Assembly: GCA_036272915.1 (NCBI GenBank)
Contig: DATAXV010000044.1
Span: 5,462 to 69,461 of the forward strand
Reading direction: 5' to 3'
Length of the DNA stretch: 64,000 nucleotides
Origin: DATAXV01 sp036272915
Lineage (GTDB): Bacteria > Chloroflexota > Dormibacteria > Dormibacterales > Dormibacteraceae
Shown here: positions 41,317 to 49,907 of the stretch, piece by piece
Layout: each line of letters begins with the position of its first letter
Position numbering within the stretch: the stretch's first letter is position 1
Notes under the pieces: model-generated
Told to the model about the DNA's origin: nothing
Seen by the model: the letters and a program-made list of their open reading frames with translations, nothing else
Databases searched by the model: none
Position numbers and translations under genes: made by a program

Positions 41317-41985
41317 TCAGATGGCGCCAAGCAGGCGGGCGATGTCCTCCGGCTGGCGGTGGCTCCCGGTGAGGACCGGCGTGTCCAGCGCGGTGTAACG
41401 CCGTGCCTCCGTCGAGCGCAGATCACGAACCAGGTCGGAAAAGTCGGCCAGGTCGTCCATCTCGTAGGCGATCAGGAACTCCTGGTCGTCGAGTCCATAG
41501 GAATAGGCCAGCAGCTGGCTGATCGAGGTGTGCGCGTGACCGACGCGGATGTGATCCGCCATCAGCCGGCGCCGCTCGTCCGCGTCCAACAGGTACCACT
41601 CCGCGGTCTTGCTGAACGGGTAGACGACGAGGTGCCGGAGGCGTTCTCCGGCGAACAACGGGGGAACCGCCGGCCGCTCGCGCCGGACGTAGGGCGATGC
41701 TGCGAGCCTTCCCCAGAAGCTGTGGCGAGGCGTGAGCCACCGGCCGAGCCCGATCGAGAGCACGCCGGCGCTCGCCTCCTCCAGGTCCTCCGACGTCTCC
41801 GCCAGGCGCCAGGTCAGAACCTGAGCGTCCGAACGCAGCATCGAGTACCAGGCGGTGCACGTCCCGCTCGGCGCCCGCTGCGCGCGACAGAAGGCCGCCG
41901 CCGCCTCACAGCGCTGCTCGCGGGGCAGCCTCCGGAAGCTCGGGTCGAGGGCAAGTGACTGCGCCTGCACCCATTCCGCCACCAC
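41317..41985 (-). CDS. Coproheme decarboxylase / chlorite dismutase family protein (ChdC-like)
   Basis: A 222-residue ferredoxin-like dimeric-barrel haem protein. YPFSKTAEWYLL, RRLMADHIRVGHAH and SYGLDDQEFLIAYEMDDLADFSDLVRDLRSTEARRYTALDTP match the HemQ/ChdC block almost completely. The proximal-haem His is in the DHIRVGHAH segment. In Gram-positive-type bacteria ChdC turns coproheme into protohaem by two decarboxylations. No other haem genes are adjacent. GTG start at 41985 (next codon also GTG). Confidence 0.87.
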   Translation of the reverse strand: MVAEWVQAQSLALDPSFRRLPREQRCEAAAAFCRAQRAPSGTCTAWYSMLRSDAQVLTWRLAETSEDLEEASAGVLSIGLGRWLTPRHSFWGRLAASPYVRRERPAVPPLFAGERLRHLVVYPFSKTAEWYLLDADERRRLMADHIRVGHAHTSISQLLAYSYGLDDQEFLIAYEMDDLADFSDLVRDLRSTEARRYTALDTPVLTGSHRQPEDIARLLGAI

Positions 41986-42038
41986 CTGAACCTAGTCGCG
42001 GCGGGATGCCACCGGCGGTGCGCCCGCGCACAGGGCCC

Positions 42039-42635
42039 TCAGGCGTGGGCGAGTTGGGAGAGCGCGCCGGCGACGGCCCGCTCGAGCTCGCCGGTCGTGC
42101 CCGTGTTCTCGATCACGGTCGTGGCCATGGATCGCTTCCGCTCGATCGGGATCTGAGCCGCGATCCGAGCTCGGGCGTCGGCCTCGGCCATGCCCCTGAG
42201 CTCGGTGAGGCGGCGCAGCTGCTCGGCCTCGGGCGCGTAGACGAGGAGGACGGCATCGAAGTCGCCCTGGCGGCCGGTCTCGAAGAGGAGCGGGATGTCG
42301 TGGACGACCAGCGTCTCGCCGCGCTCGATCGCTTCGCGGTGCCGCTCCGCCATCCACCGCCTGACCAGCGGGTGGATGATGCCCTCGAGACGGGTCCGAG
42401 CCTCGACGTCCGCGAAGATGCGGGCGGCCATACGCCCGCGGTCGAGTGAGCCGTCGGCGGCGAGGATGTCCGGCCCGAAGGCCTCGATCAATAGCCGCAG
42501 CCCTTCCTGGCCTGGCGCCTGGACGGCACGCACAGCCTCGTCGGCGTCGATCACGGTGACGCTCATGCCCCGCAGGATGCCGGCGACCGTCGTCTTCCCC
42601 GTTCCTATGCCACCGGTCAGCGCAACTGTCAACAC
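42039..42635 (-). CDS. coaE: Dephospho-CoA kinase
   Basis: Last step of CoA synthesis: phosphorylates the 3'-OH of dephospho-CoA. The P-loop GGIGTGKTT is at residues 8-16. The LID and the HPLVRRWMAE segment (IIHPLVRRWMAERHREAIERGE) and DAVLLVYAPEAEQLRRL are as expected. Length 198 aa is typical. Divergent from the FixC-like gene with only 26 bases between starts. Confidence 0.94.
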   Translation of the reverse strand: MLTVALTGGIGTGKTTVAGILRGMSVTVIDADEAVRAVQAPGQEGLRLLIEAFGPDILAADGSLDRGRMAARIFADVEARTRLEGIIHPLVRRWMAERHREAIERGETLVVHDIPLLFETGRQGDFDAVLLVYAPEAEQLRRLTELRGMAEADARARIAAQIPIERKRSMATTVIENTGTTGELERAVAGALSQLAHA

Positions 42636-42661
42636 CTCGACATATAGGATGATGCGGAGTC

Positions 42662-43990
42662 ATGCCCGAGGAGGAGAAGCTCGACGCCATCGTCGTCGGC
42701 GCGGGGCCGGCGGGCACCGCCGCCGCCCACACCATGGCCAAGGCCGGATTGCAGGTCGCGCTGATCGAGCGCGGCGCCCAACCCGGCTCCAAGAACGTCA
42801 TGGGTGGGATCCTGTACACCCACTACTTGGAGCAGGTGGTGGGGGACTGCTGGCGCAAGGAGGCGCCGCTGGAGCGGCCGATTATCGAGGAGCAGCGCTG
42901 GCTGATGACCCCGGACGCGGCGATCCGCGCCCTCGGCTATAAGAACCTGCGCAACCGCGAGAACCCGCACTCCTACTCGGTGCTGCGCGCCCGCTTCGAC
43001 CCCTGGTTCGCCTCCAAGGCGGAGGCCGCCGGCGCCTTCCTGATCCCGGAGACGGTGGTCGAGGAGCTGATCGTCCGCAACGGCCGCGTGGCCGGTGTCC
43101 GCACCGGCCGTGAGGGGGACCTCCTCGCCGACGTCGTCGTCGTCTGTGAGGGCGTCGGCCTGGGCAGCCGGCTGCTGGAGAAGGCGGGCCTGAAGAAGCC
43201 GCTGAACCGGCATCAGGTCGCCGTGGCCTTCAAGGAGGTCATCTCCCTCGACCAGGGGTTGATCGAGGACCGCTTCAACTGCGCCCCCGGCGAGGGGGCG
43301 ACGATCGAGTGCTACGGCGACAGCACCCGCGGGCTCAGCGGCTTCATGTTCATCTACACCAACCGCGACACGCTCAGCGTCGGCGGGGGCGCCCTGCTCA
43401 GCGAGCTCTCGGACACCCGGCTGACCCGCGAGGAGCTCGCGCGGCGGAGCCCCAACGCCCTGCTCGAGCACTTCAAGCAGCACCCCGCCATCGCCCCCCT
43501 TCTCGCTGGAGGGGAGACGGTCGAGTACCTGGCCAAGATGATTCCCGAGGGCGGGGCCGGCGCGGTCCCCAAGGTCTACGGGAACGGCTACCTCATCTGC
43601 GGCGACGCGGCCATGCTCTCCAACCCGGTGCACCGGGAGGGGTCCAACCTGGCCATGGAGTCGGGGCGGCTCGCCGGCGAGGTCGTGGTCAGGGCCAAGG
43701 AGCGGGCGGACTTCAGCGAGTCCGCGCTGCGCGAGTACAAGCTCCGCCTCGACCGCAGCTGGGTGATGAGCGACATGCGCAAGTACGACAAGGCGGTGCC
43801 GCTCCTGGAGCACCACCCCCAGATGCTGACCGACTATCCTCGACTCCTCGACCGCTCGCTGGACGAGTTCTTCCGTGTGGACGGGGTGTCGAAGCGGGAG
43901 AAGCAGAAGAAGATCCTTCGCAGCCTGCGCCGCGAGGGGGGCCCGAGAATGCTCTGGGACACCCTCAAGGCGGCGTGGACGATGAAATAA
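42662..43990 (+). CDS. FixC-like electron-transfer flavoprotein-quinone oxidoreductase
   Basis: A 442-residue FAD-dependent oxidoreductase of the FixC/ETF-QO group. AIVVGAGPAGTAAAHTMAKAG binds FAD, PGSKNVMGGILY is the FixC hallmark, and GYLICGDAAMLSNPVHREGSN lies near the C-terminus. FixC normally receives electrons from ETF-type FixAB and pairs with the ferredoxin FixX. None of those genes follow here; nrdA is next. It might use an ETF encoded elsewhere. The C-terminal ferredoxin domain of mitochondrial ETF-QO is missing. Confidence 0.85.
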   Translation: MPEEEKLDAIVVGAGPAGTAAAHTMAKAGLQVALIERGAQPGSKNVMGGILYTHYLEQVVGDCWRKEAPLERPIIEEQRWLMTPDAAIRALGYKNLRNRENPHSYSVLRARFDPWFASKAEAAGAFLIPETVVEELIVRNGRVAGVRTGREGDLLADVVVVCEGVGLGSRLLEKAGLKKPLNRHQVAVAFKEVISLDQGLIEDRFNCAPGEGATIECYGDSTRGLSGFMFIYTNRDTLSVGGGALLSELSDTRLTREELARRSPNALLEHFKQHPAIAPLLAGGETVEYLAKMIPEGGAGAVPKVYGNGYLICGDAAMLSNPVHREGSNLAMESGRLAGEVVVRAKERADFSESALREYKLRLDRSWVMSDMRKYDKAVPLLEHHPQMLTDYPRLLDRSLDEFFRVDGVSKREKQKKILRSLRREGGPRMLWDTLKAAWTMK

Positions 43991-44022
43991 GATGGGATCT
44001 CCGAAATACAACCCCTAGGGGG

Positions 44023-44051
44023 TTGACGAAAACTGCTCCCCCAGATATAGT
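44023..44051 (+). promoter_or_regulatory. nrdAB promoter (TTGACG-17-TATAGT) with overlapping dyad
   Basis: TTGACG (44023-44028) and TATAGT (44046-44051) with a 17-base spacer form a strong vegetative promoter. The perfect inverted repeat CAACCCC-TAG-GGGGTTG (44009-44025) overlaps the -35. CCCCCAGATATAGTCA at 44038-44053 keeps 10 of 16 bases of the NrdR-box consensus and overlaps the -10. Confidence 0.65.
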
Positions 44052-44068
44052 CAAGGTACGGTGCTTAC

Positions 44069-44088
44069 GGCCCTCCCCCGGGAGGGCC
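44069..44088 (+). terminator. Leader hairpin before nrdA (possible attenuator)
   Basis: GGCCCTCC-CCCG-GGAGGGCC (8-bp GC stem, tetraloop) is followed by ATTTTG and then the nrdA ribosome-binding site. It could act as a transcriptional attenuator or an mRNA-stabilising hairpin. Confidence 0.35.
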
Positions 44089-44114
44089 ATTTTGTCCACA
44101 GGAGTCGCGAGCCC

Positions 44115-46910
44115 ATGCCCACGTCGAAGGTCGTCAAGCGAACCGGGGACATCGTCACATTCGACTCGAGCCGCATCGAGCGGGCCGTCGCACGAGCCGT
44201 GCAGGCCACCGGGGAGGAGATCGACGAGGGCGCGCTGACGGCCCTGACCGATCGGATCATCGAGGAGATCGACACCCGCTTCGTCGACTTCTACCCCAAC
44301 GTCGAGAACATCCAGGACGTGGTCGAGAAGCACCTCATGCGGGGTGGCATGTTCGAGACCGCCAAGGCGTACATCCTCTACCGCGCCCAGCACCAGCAGG
44401 ACCGTGAGAGCACCCGGGAGCGGACGGTCGACGCGGCCCGCAGGGGTCTGCTCACGGTGACCACCCGCGAGGGTAGGGCGGCGCTCTTCAACGTCCGCAA
44501 GCTGGAGGAGTCGGTGGCGCTGGCCGCCAAGGGCCTGGACAACCTCTCCCTCGATGATGTCGTCGAGGAGGCGGTCAAGGGCACCTATGACGGGATGCCG
44601 ACGGTCCAGGTCGAGCGGGCGCTGGTCATGTCCGCCGCCTCGTCGATCGAGCGGGACCCGATCTACAGCTACCTGGCGGCGCGGCTGCAGCTGCAGGCGC
44701 TCTTCCGTGAGGTGACCTCGGAGTCGCCGACGTCCCCGATCCGGGACGACCTCTACCGTTCCGCCTTCGTGCTCGGCATCCGCAACGGGGTGACCGCCGG
44801 GATCTTCGACGAGCGGCTGCAGGATCTCGACCTCAACCGGCTCGCGAGCGCCCTGCAGCCGGTTCGGGACGAGCTCTTCCAGTACCTGGGCGTCCAGACG
44901 CTGGCCGACCGCTACCTGGCTCGTGAGGGGAACCATCTGCTCGAGCTGCCTCAGGCCTTCTGGATGCGCGTCGCGATGGGCCTCGCCCTCGACGAGCAGG
45001 ACCGCGAGGGCCGGGCGATCGAGTTCTACGAGATGCTCTCGCGGCTGCTGTACGTGGCCTCGACGCCGACGCTCTTCCACTCCGGCACCAGCCATCCCCA
45101 GCTCTCCTCGTGCTTCCTGACCACGGTCGGGGACGACCTCGGCGACATCTTCAAGTCGCTCTCCGACAACGCCCAGCTGTCCAAGTGGTCGGGCGGTCTC
45201 GGCAACGACTGGACCAACGTCCGCGGGACCGGGTCGCCGATCCACAGCACGAACGTCGAGAGCCAGGGCGTCGTGCCCTTCCTCAAGATCGCCAACGACG
45301 TCACCATGGCCATCAACCGAAGCGGCAAGCGTCGCGGCGCCACTTGCGCCTACCTGGAGATGTGGCACTACGACGTCGAGGACTTCTGCGACCTGCGCCG
45401 CAACACCGGTGACGAGCGGCGTCGCACCCACGACATGGACACCGCCCTCTGGATTCCCGACCTCTTCATGAAGCGGCTCGAGAACAACGGCGAGTGGACC
45501 CTGTTCTCGCCCGACGAGGTGCCCGAACTGCATCATCTCTACGGCAGTGCCTTCGAGCGCCGCTACGAGGAGTACGAGCAGAAGGCGGCGCGCGGCGAGA
45601 TGCGGCTGGTCAAGCGCCTGCCCGCCCACCAGCTCTGGCGCCGGGCGCTGACCATGCTCTTCGAGACCGGCCACCCCTGGATCACCTTCAAGGACCCCAG
45701 CAACGTCCGGTCCCCGCAGGACCACGCCGGCGTCGTCCACAGCTCCAACCTCTGCACCGAGATCACGCTCAACACCTCGGCCGAGGAGACCGCGGTCTGC
45801 AATTTGGGCTCGGTCAACCTCGCCCGCCACATCACCAACGGCGAGCTCGACACCGAGCTGCTGGGCCGGACGGTCGAGGTCGCGATGCGGATGCTCGACA
45901 ACGTCATCGATCTCAACTTCTACCCGACGGTCGAGGCGAAGAACTCGAACATGCGGCACCGTCCGGTCGGCCTCGGCCTGATGGGGCTGCAGGACGCGCT
46001 GTTCCAGCTCGACCTGGCCTTCGAGTCGCAGGGCGCGCTGGAGTTCAGCGACAGGGTAATGGAGCAGATCTCCTACCACGCCATCCTCGGCTCCTCTCGC
46101 CTCGCCGCCGAGCGCGGCAGCTACGAGTCCTACCGGGGTTCGAAGTGGGATCGGGGCCTGTTCCCCTACGACACCGTCGCCCTGCTCGAGGAGGAGCGTG
46201 GCCTTCCCATCGAGGTGGGCCGGGAGCGACGTCTCGACTGGACCCCGGTCTACGAGCACGTCAAGGCCCACGGGATGCGCAACTCGAACACGATGGCGAT
46301 CGCGCCCACGGCGACGATCTCGAACATCGCCGGTTGCTTCCCCTGCTTCGAGCCGATCTACAACAACCTCTACGTCAAGGCCAACCTCAGCGGTGAGTTC
46401 ACCGTCGTCAACGGCTACCTGATCGAGGACCTGAAGCGGCTGGGTCTCTGGGACCAGCGCATGCTCGAGCGGCTCAAGTACCACAACGGAAGCGTCCAGG
46501 CGATCACCGAGATCCCCGACGACATCCGGGCCAAGTACAAGGAGGTCTTCGAGCTCGACGTCATCGCCATGCTGCGCCTGACCGCAGCCAGGGCCAAGTG
46601 GGTCGACCAGAGCCAGTCGCACAACGTCTTCCTTCGCGGAACCTCCGGCCGGCAGCTCGACGACACCTATCGGGCCGCGTGGCGGATGGGTCTCAAGACC
46701 ACGTACTATCTGCGCAGCCTGGCGGCGTCTCAGATCGAGAAGTCGACCCTCGGCACCGACTACGGACTCACTCAGAAGCGGGCTCAGGAGGAGACGGCAC
46801 CGGTCGTCATCCAGGGCCAGCCGCTGCCGCAGCCCGCTCCGGTGCCCGTGGCGGCGGGCGGCGTCGCCGCCTGCCGGATCGACGACCCGGACTGCGAGGC
46901 CTGCCAGTAG
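44115..46910 (+). CDS. nrdA: Ribonucleoside-diphosphate reductase, large (alpha) subunit, class I
   Basis: A 931-residue class I R1. Two N-terminal ATP-cone-like domains are visible (VVKRTGDIVTFDSSRIERAV and TVTTREGRAALFNVRKLEESV), implying allosteric activity control. Active-site residues: Cys333 (SSCFLTT), Asn545, Cys547 and Glu549 (SNLCTEI). The radical-transfer Tyr pair is Tyr864-Tyr865 (KTTYYLRS). The C-terminal redox pair is Cys927/Cys930 (DCEACQ). ATG 44115 is preferred with AGGAG 10 bases upstream; an upstream ATG at 44061 lies in the leader hairpin. Followed by nrdB after 24 bases. Confidence 0.95.
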   Translation: MPTSKVVKRTGDIVTFDSSRIERAVARAVQATGEEIDEGALTALTDRIIEEIDTRFVDFYPNVENIQDVVEKHLMRGGMFETAKAYILYRAQHQQDRESTRERTVDAARRGLLTVTTREGRAALFNVRKLEESVALAAKGLDNLSLDDVVEEAVKGTYDGMPTVQVERALVMSAASSIERDPIYSYLAARLQLQALFREVTSESPTSPIRDDLYRSAFVLGIRNGVTAGIFDERLQDLDLNRLASALQPVRDELFQYLGVQTLADRYLAREGNHLLELPQAFWMRVAMGLALDEQDREGRAIEFYEMLSRLLYVASTPTLFHSGTSHPQLSSCFLTTVGDDLGDIFKSLSDNAQLSKWSGGLGNDWTNVRGTGSPIHSTNVESQGVVPFLKIANDVTMAINRSGKRRGATCAYLEMWHYDVEDFCDLRRNTGDERRRTHDMDTALWIPDLFMKRLENNGEWTLFSPDEVPELHHLYGSAFERRYEEYEQKAARGEMRLVKRLPAHQLWRRALTMLFETGHPWITFKDPSNVRSPQDHAGVVHSSNLCTEITLNTSAEETAVCNLGSVNLARHITNGELDTELLGRTVEVAMRMLDNVIDLNFYPTVEAKNSNMRHRPVGLGLMGLQDALFQLDLAFESQGALEFSDRVMEQISYHAILGSSRLAAERGSYESYRGSKWDRGLFPYDTVALLEEERGLPIEVGRERRLDWTPVYEHVKAHGMRNSNTMAIAPTATISNIAGCFPCFEPIYNNLYVKANLSGEFTVVNGYLIEDLKRLGLWDQRMLERLKYHNGSVQAITEIPDDIRAKYKEVFELDVIAMLRLTAARAKWVDQSQSHNVFLRGTSGRQLDDTYRAAWRMGLKTTYYLRSLAASQIEKSTLGTDYGLTQKRAQEETAPVVIQGQPLPQPAPVPVAAGGVAACRIDDPDCEACQ

Positions 46911-46934
46911 CGCCCCGCCTGGAGAGGAAGTCGA

Positions 46935-47930
46935 ATGCCGATCATCAACGCGTCGAAGACCGACCCCAACAAGATCCTGCCCATCCACTATCGCTGGGCT
47001 CGCGAGTACTACCGCTCAGGGATCGCCAACAACTGGACACCGGAGGAGGTGTCCATGCAGCGCGATGTCGAGCAGTGGAAGGCGCGCGACGTCCTCAGCG
47101 ATGGGGAGAGGCGGCTGATCCTCTGGAATCTCGGCTTCTTCTCCACCGCGGAGTCGCTGACCGCGAACAACATCGTGCTGGCCGTCTACCAGCACGTGAC
47201 CAACCCGGAGTCGCGCCAGTACCTGCTGCGGCAGGCATTCGAGGAGGCGATCCACACGGATTGCTTCATCTACTGCTGCGACACGCTGGGCCTCGACCCG
47301 GACCAGATCTACAACATGTACCTGACCATCCCGTCCATCCAGGAGAAGGACGGTTTCGTTGTCGACCTGACGCGGTCGGTTCTGGATCCCGGCTTCCGCA
47401 CCCAGGGCCCGGAGAACACACAGCGCTTCGTCCATGATCTGATCGGCTTCTACGTGATCATGGAGGGGATCTTCTTCTACGCCGGCTTCGCGATGATGCT
47501 GGCGCTGAAGCGCCAGAACAAGATGGTCGGAATCGGTGAGCAGTTCGAGTACATCATGCGAGACGAGAGCCTCCACCTCGCCTTCGGCTGCGATCTGATC
47601 AACACCATTCGCCACGAGAACCCCGAGATCTGGACCAGCTCGTTCACCGATCACATCGTCGAGCTGGTCGAGCAGGCGGTCCAGCGCGAGCAGCGCTATG
47701 CCCTCGACGCCTGCCCCAACGGGCTCCTCGGCCTGAACGCGGAGCTGTTCACGCAGTACGTGGAGTACGTCGCCGACCGCCGCCTCGAGCGGCTCGGTCT
47801 GCCCCGCCGCTACGACGCGACCAACCCTTTCCCCTGGATGTCGCAGTCGACCGACTTGGCCAAGGAGAAGAACTTCTTCGAGACCAGAGTCACGGAGTAC
47901 CAGAGCGGGTCCTCGCTGGTCTGGGAGTGA
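46935..47930 (+). CDS. nrdB: Ribonucleoside-diphosphate reductase beta subunit, class Ic-type R2
   Basis: A 331-residue ferritin-fold R2. All six metal ligands are present: Glu73, Glu104, His107, Glu177, Glu211 and His214. The usual radical Tyr is replaced by Phe111 (EEAIHTDCFIYC), which aligns with the Phe of Chlamydia R2 in the HTxxFxY context. This marks a class Ic enzyme, known to use a Mn(IV)/Fe(III) centre in place of a tyrosyl radical. GGAGAGGA precedes the ATG. The C-terminal tail is polar and ends VWE. Confidence 0.93.
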   Translation: MPIINASKTDPNKILPIHYRWAREYYRSGIANNWTPEEVSMQRDVEQWKARDVLSDGERRLILWNLGFFSTAESLTANNIVLAVYQHVTNPESRQYLLRQAFEEAIHTDCFIYCCDTLGLDPDQIYNMYLTIPSIQEKDGFVVDLTRSVLDPGFRTQGPENTQRFVHDLIGFYVIMEGIFFYAGFAMMLALKRQNKMVGIGEQFEYIMRDESLHLAFGCDLINTIRHENPEIWTSSFTDHIVELVEQAVQREQRYALDACPNGLLGLNAELFTQYVEYVADRRLERLGLPRRYDATNPFPWMSQSTDLAKEKNFFETRVTEYQSGSSLVWE

Positions 47931-47966
47931 GCTGAGCTCGAACCGAGGGGGAGAGGGCGGGTGCCC

Positions 47967-48818
47967 TCAGGTGGTCGCCCGCGGCAGGGCGTGGGTGCGC
48001 CCCAACTCCTCGTCGACGACCAGCGCGATCGCAGCATGACCGGCGTCGCTCGGGTGGAAGGCGACCCTCCGCCCGGCCACGATCACGGTGCCCTGGTGTG
48101 AAGGGAGTGGTGGGCCGACCTGAAGGGGCGCCGGGTCGTGCAGGCGGGGGTGGATGTAGAGGTTGTCCAACGGGATGTAGTGTCCGCCGAAGGATCTGCA
48201 GTCGCCCTGGTCCATGGCGTCGTAGACGGCAGGCCCCAGGTGATCGCGGTTCACCGCGGACGGCCTGACCCATGCCCCGAGACAGACCAGGGTCGCTTGC
48301 GGAGAGCTGCGGCGGAGGTGGCGCAGGATCGTGTCGAGGTCCGACTTGTACACGGGGATCGGTGTCGCATGAAGGTAGTCGTTGGTGGAGAGGTGGACGA
48401 CGATGACGTTCTGCCCGCCGGGATATCTCCATCGCATCGCTCGAGACACCCTGGCCCCCGTCTGCGCGATCACGGTGAGCGTGACCGGCTTCCCCCGCAT
48501 TCCGACCCTATCCGCAACCAGCTGCGGATAGGCCTGGGACGGCTGCTGAGCGCCGATGCCGGCGGTGATGCTGGCACCGACGAAGAGCATGCGGAAATGT
48601 CTCGAGGCGCGTCTCCCCGACTCTGCACGGCGGCCGCGCGAAGAGGCGGCGACCACCGGCTGCCGCGCTTGCGCGTGGCTTCCGCTGAGAGTGGCGAGCA
48701 GGATCAGGCAGATCACGGCGCCCTCGAGCGCGTGGCGAGGCCCAACCCTCCAGACCGGTGAGCCCTGCGTTGGGACGCGGCCCCCGGTGCCGCCGTTCAG
48801 CTGGCGCTGACGACGCAT
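47967..48818 (-). CDS. SGNH/GDSL-type hydrolase, exported
   Basis: A 283-residue serine esterase. The nucleophile block reads MLFVGASITAG, the Asn block STNDYLHA and the catalytic Asp/His HPSDAGHAAIA, in family order. The N-terminus has a basic stretch and a hydrophobic helix (LEGAVICLILLATLSGSHA), a signal peptide or anchor, so it acts outside the membrane. Substrate unknown; may be a cell-wall or lipid esterase. A short hairpin lies between it and nrdB (47953-47968). Confidence 0.82.
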   Translation of the reverse strand: MRRQRQLNGGTGGRVPTQGSPVWRVGPRHALEGAVICLILLATLSGSHAQARQPVVAASSRGRRAESGRRASRHFRMLFVGASITAGIGAQQPSQAYPQLVADRVGMRGKPVTLTVIAQTGARVSRAMRWRYPGGQNVIVVHLSTNDYLHATPIPVYKSDLDTILRHLRRSSPQATLVCLGAWVRPSAVNRDHLGPAVYDAMDQGDCRSFGGHYIPLDNLYIHPRLHDPAPLQVGPPLPSHQGTVIVAGRRVAFHPSDAGHAAIALVVDEELGRTHALPRATT

Positions 48819-48941
48819 GCCTCCAGGCTAAGGCCCGATGGTCGCCATCGTCGCACGGGTACTTGAGAGGCCTGACCGAGTGATGGAGCTGTGCCCGCAG
48901 CCGAACGGCCGGTGCCGGGCCTCGGGTGCTTGGATGGGCCG

Positions 48942-49094
48942 ATGCTGAGCACAGCCTTCGGAGATCGGCATGTCATGTCGTGCCGGGCATATCCGAACCT
49001 CGAGCTCTGGATGCGCACGGAGCCCGCGCCGCTGGAGAGGTTTCACGACAGCGACACGGACCTCGACCTGCTCGACCTCAAGAGCCGGACGTGA
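48942..49094 (+). CDS. Possible small ORF (50 aa)
   Basis: A 50-codon frame with GC-rich third positions and an acidic end (FHDSDTDLDLLDLKSRT). Weak ribosome-binding site. No family; may be non-coding. Between 48819 and 49136 nothing else is seen. Confidence 0.3.
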   Translation: MLSTAFGDRHVMSCRAYPNLELWMRTEPAPLERFHDSDTDLDLLDLKSRT

Positions 49095-49136
49095 TCCGGC
49101 TCACGGGAGGCCACGGAGAGGGGGTAGGCTCCCAAC

Positions 49137-49514
49137 ATGTCCGAACTTCGAGGAGCAAGACTCGCTCACCTCGTCTGTCCTGGTTGTGGCAAGCCCCAGA
49201 ACCAGTGGAAGGGTCACGGCGGAGAAGGCCACGAGCAGGACGGGCAGCGTTACTGCTGCGTCGGCTGCGCCGACGGTACGGGCTGCACGTGTGAGCAGTA
49301 TCAGGTAGGAACCGTCCGGCTCGGGTACCGGATCCGCGCCGGCACTCCGGCATGTCGCCGACGTCGGCCATGTCTTGGTCCGCTACTCGTCTCCTGGATC
49401 CGCTCGTCAGTCACACCCGTGGTGACGGCCCGCCCCCGGACGTTCGGCGGGCCGGATACTCCGGATCGCATTCAGCCTCGGCTCTCGATCTTGGTGAGCA
49501 CGTCGTGCCAGTAA
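49137..49514 (+). CDS. Putative zinc-binding small protein
   Basis: The first 60 residues carry a Cys-rich domain: LVCPGCGKPQNQWKGHGGEG, then YCCVGCADGTGCTCEQ, that is CxxC, CCxxC and CxC, with His residues between. This could bind zinc or be metallothionein-like. The remaining ~65 residues are Arg/Pro/Ser-rich and may not be native, since their end overlaps the opposite gene at 49472. Family not recognised. Confidence 0.5.
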   Translation: MSELRGARLAHLVCPGCGKPQNQWKGHGGEGHEQDGQRYCCVGCADGTGCTCEQYQVGTVRLGYRIRAGTPACRRRRPCLGPLLVSWIRSSVTPVVTARPRTFGGPDTPDRIQPRLSILVSTSCQ

Positions 49515-49729
49515 CGGGCGTGCTCCCGATAGCCGTGGACCCGCTGCTCGTAGATCTCCCTTGCCGGGCTGCGCATGCTCCCGATGTCGAAGGTCTGCTC
49601 GACCGCCGCCAGGAGAGACTCGTGTGCGCGGATCCACCGCCTGGCGGCGACAACCGTGAGCTCGGTCATGTCCTCGTTCTGGATGGCGCTGGTCTGGAGC
49701 CTCCGGGCCCGTTCCGGTAGTCCGTTCAT
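49472..49729 (-). CDS. Hypothetical small helical protein (85 aa)
   Basis: Not recognised. A largely helical protein: LPERARRLQTSAIQNED, then VAARRWIRAHESLLAAVEQTF and YEQRVHGYREHARYWHDVLTKIE. Start ATG 49729 is preferred; an upstream GTG would include promoter-like sequence. A GATATC-type motif at 49761-49773 lies 32-44 bases upstream. Its 3' end overlaps the zinc-protein frame. Confidence 0.5.
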   Translation of the reverse strand: MNGLPERARRLQTSAIQNEDMTELTVVAARRWIRAHESLLAAVEQTFDIGSMRSPAREIYEQRVHGYREHARYWHDVLTKIESRG

Positions 49730-49760
49730 ACTGATAATGCCATTGTGTGAATATCTTTGG

Positions 49761-49773
49761 TTGACGATATCAA
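49761..49773. promoter_or_regulatory. GATATC-type palindromic motif, site 3
   Basis: TTGACGATATCAA, itself a TTGA...TCAA dyad, upstream of the 85-aa gene at 49729. Confidence 0.4.
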
Positions 49774-49907
49774 AAGAATGCACTTCGGAATTGTCAGTCT
49801 ACGACGTTCAGTCTCCCGGCGCGGGCGTGGTGCCATTCGATGCGCAGCTGCAGGACGGCGCGATTGCGCACTGATGTCTCAATCGGCCTGATGGCCGGGG
49901 AGCTTCC

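Noticed and set aside
43965..46988. Very long open frame (about 1000 codons) on the minus strand opposite nrdA
   Set aside because: It is the antisense shadow of nrdA, made possible by high GC at third positions. No domain is recognisable and nrdA is unmistakable.
49472..49729. Third member of the PGED/RHW small-protein family
   Set aside because: It has ARYWHDVL, which resembles RHWxxVY, but the PGED block and the ELRRL helix are missing, so similarity is not convincing.
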